Program-made: the position numbers and the translations under genes
The notes under the pieces: model-generated
What the model saw: only the letters and a program-made list of their open reading frames with translations
The model's database searches: none
Told to the model about the DNA's origin: nothing
Shown: positions 5,529-6,228 of the stretch, in pieces
Position numbering within the stretch: position 1 is the first letter of the stretch
Layout: each line of letters starts with the position of its first letter
Assembly: GCA_945867875.1 (NCBI GenBank)
Contig: CAMBJF010000147.1
Coordinates: 1 to 6,228 of the forward strand
Reading direction: 5' to 3'
Length of the DNA stretch: 6,228 nt
Origin: an uncultured Ruminococcus sp.
GTDB lineage: Bacteria; Bacillota; Clostridia; Oscillospirales; Ruminococcaceae

Positions 5529-5557
5529 ATTATATCACTCTGATCTCTGTTTGTCAA
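5529..5557 (-). promoter_or_regulatory. consensus sigma-A promoter of tRNA-Arg
   Basis: On the minus strand TTGACA (5557-5552) and TATAAT (5534-5529) are separated by exactly 17 bases, a twelve-of-twelve match. The -10 box ends about 19 bases before the tRNA 5' end. An A/T-rich tract (5564-5590) lies just upstream and may act as an UP element. Such strength is usual for stable RNA genes. Confidence 0.92.
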
Positions 5558-5608
5558 GCATTTTTTCAAAAAAACTGAAAAAATTTTCTTGCTGCTGCTC
5601 TCTCGCTA

Positions 5609-5637
5609 TTGACAGCTCCTTATCCGTCTGATATAAT
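5609..5637 (+). promoter_or_regulatory. consensus sigma-A promoter of the GNAT gene
   Basis: TTGACA (5609-5614) and TATAAT (5632-5637) are 17 bases apart, again a perfect match. The predicted leader is about 35-40 bases to the start codon at 5680. The A/T-rich tract at 5564-5590 is shared with the divergent tRNA promoter. Confidence 0.9.
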
Positions 5638-5679
5638 AGTTGCATCGAAACAGTAAAAATCAAGGAATGAGGCGACAAA

Positions 5680-6156
5680 ATGAACAGGATAACACTGGCA
5701 GCCCGTGAGGATAAGGAAGAGATACTTGCCCTTTACAAAACAATGCTTTACGGTCCCGCCGACTGGAACGAGCATTACCCTAACGAGGACACCATTGATT
5801 TTGATATGTCCCGAAATGCACTTTACGTTATGAAAAACGAACTTGATGAGATAATCGCAGCCATATCCATTGACGAAGATGAGGAAGTCGATAAGCTCCC
5901 CTGCTGGAGCATTATGCCCGGTGGTGAGTTGTCAAGGCTTTGCGTCCGAAAGGATATGCAGAACCACGGCATCGCCAAAGAGATGATGCGATATGCCTTT
6001 GATGTGCTGAAAAATGAGGGCAAAAACGGCGTTCATATCTTAGTGAGAACCGGTCACACCAAAGCACTGTCAACATATGCTAAATTAGGCTTCAAAACCG
6101 TTGGCGAATGCCACCTTTTTGACAAGGACTTTATCTGTATGGAAATAAAATTATAA
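5680..6156 (+). CDS. GNAT-family N-acetyltransferase
   Basis: The protein has 158 residues, the usual size for a single-domain GNAT enzyme, which moves an acetyl group from acetyl-CoA to an amine. The core is visible. Strand beta4 and motif A are LSRLCVRKDMQNHGIAKEMM (about 84-103), with the acetyl-CoA loop read as Arg90 to Gly97 (Q-N-H-G-I-A for Q/RxxGxG/A). Motif B is HTKALSTYAKLGFKTVGE (about 126-143), with the conserved Tyr133 and Gly137-Phe138. The N-terminal AAREDKEEILALYKTML is the usual first strand and helix. Residues 24-47 (GPADWNEHYPNEDTIDFDM) fit a substrate-side loop seen in small clostridial GNATs, but the acceptor is unknown. The start ATG has GAGG (5669-5672) 7 bases upstream and a strong promoter. 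It looks unrelated to the beta-glucan locus. Confidence 0.88.
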   Translation: MNRITLAAREDKEEILALYKTMLYGPADWNEHYPNEDTIDFDMSRNALYVMKNELDEIIAAISIDEDEEVDKLPCWSIMPGGELSRLCVRKDMQNHGIAKEMMRYAFDVLKNEGKNGVHILVRTGHTKALSTYAKLGFKTVGECHLFDKDFICMEIKL

Positions 6157-6206
6157 ATTAAAAAGAGCTGTGAAATTTTGAAATGCTCCCCTTTTGTTAG
6201 ACAATG

Positions 6207-6215
6207 TGGTATAAT
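6207..6215 (+). promoter_or_regulatory. extended -10 promoter element for a gene beyond the window
   Basis: TGGTATAAT (6207-6215) combines TGN with a perfect TATAAT. No good TTGACA lies 16-18 bases upstream, as is allowed for extended -10 promoters. The gene it serves would begin right of the window, so this call rests on the element alone. Confidence 0.45.
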
Positions 6216-6226
6216 AAAAATATACC
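6208..6226. repeat. short inverted repeat over the last -10 element
   Basis: GGTATA (6208-6213) and TATACC (6221-6226) form a 6-bp inverted repeat with a 7-base gap that covers the -10 box. It could be a repressor site, but the sequence is simple and AT-rich and the match may be chance. Confidence 0.25.
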
Positions 6227-6228
6227 GA

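Noticed and set aside
6161..6195. Possible terminator after the GNAT gene (GAGC at 6166 with GCTC at 6185, then CCCTTTT)
   Set aside because: The stem is only about four base pairs with a long loop, too weak to call.

Overview
The window looks like the chromosome of a gut or rumen clostridium, most likely Oscillospiraceae and close to Ruminococcus. The clues are moderate G+C, AAAGGAG-type ribosome binding sites, lipoprotein signals followed by Ser/Thr/Glu-rich linkers, and proteins that resemble clostridial families. This placement is inference, because no ribosomal RNA or housekeeping marker is present.

Layout. Positions 1-302 hold a decayed fragment of the large SNF2-helicase/DNA-methylase protein carried by conjugative elements. 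A strong two-way terminator follows (353-395). Positions 445-4679 form a compact beta-glucan locus. On the minus strand a lipoprotein sugar-binding protein (1472-2887) is followed by a cytoplasmic GH5 glucanase (445-1401), with an intercistronic hairpin between them. On the plus strand an AraC-family regulator (3041-3805) is followed by a lipoprotein GH16 lichenase (3891-4679). Positions 4680-5390 are visibly more AT-rich and hold a broken, possibly GNAT-like gene. The rest is a tRNA-Arg(ACG) gene on the minus strand and an intact GNAT acetyltransferase gene on the plus strand. These two are driven by back-to-back promoters that both match the sigma-A consensus perfectly. The last bases carry the promoter of a gene outside the window.

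How the genes work together (inference from families). GH16 on the cell surface would cut mixed-linkage beta-1,3-1,4-glucan. The binding protein would capture the oligosaccharides for an ABC importer encoded elsewhere. The cytoplasmic GH5 enzyme would hydrolyse them inside. The AraC protein would switch both arms on.

The most useful observation is a shared operator candidate. The motif GCAAA-N4-TGATAT occurs as a direct repeat with an exact 20-base period in front of both the binding-protein gene and the lichenase gene, each time on the strand of its target. The copies in the divergent intergenic region also overlap the regulator's own promoter. The GH5 + regulator + GH16 set recalls the celC-glyR3-licA cluster of Clostridium thermocellum, but with an AraC-type regulator in place of the LacI-type GlyR3. 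No CRISPR array, complete mobile element or clearly new defence system is visible.
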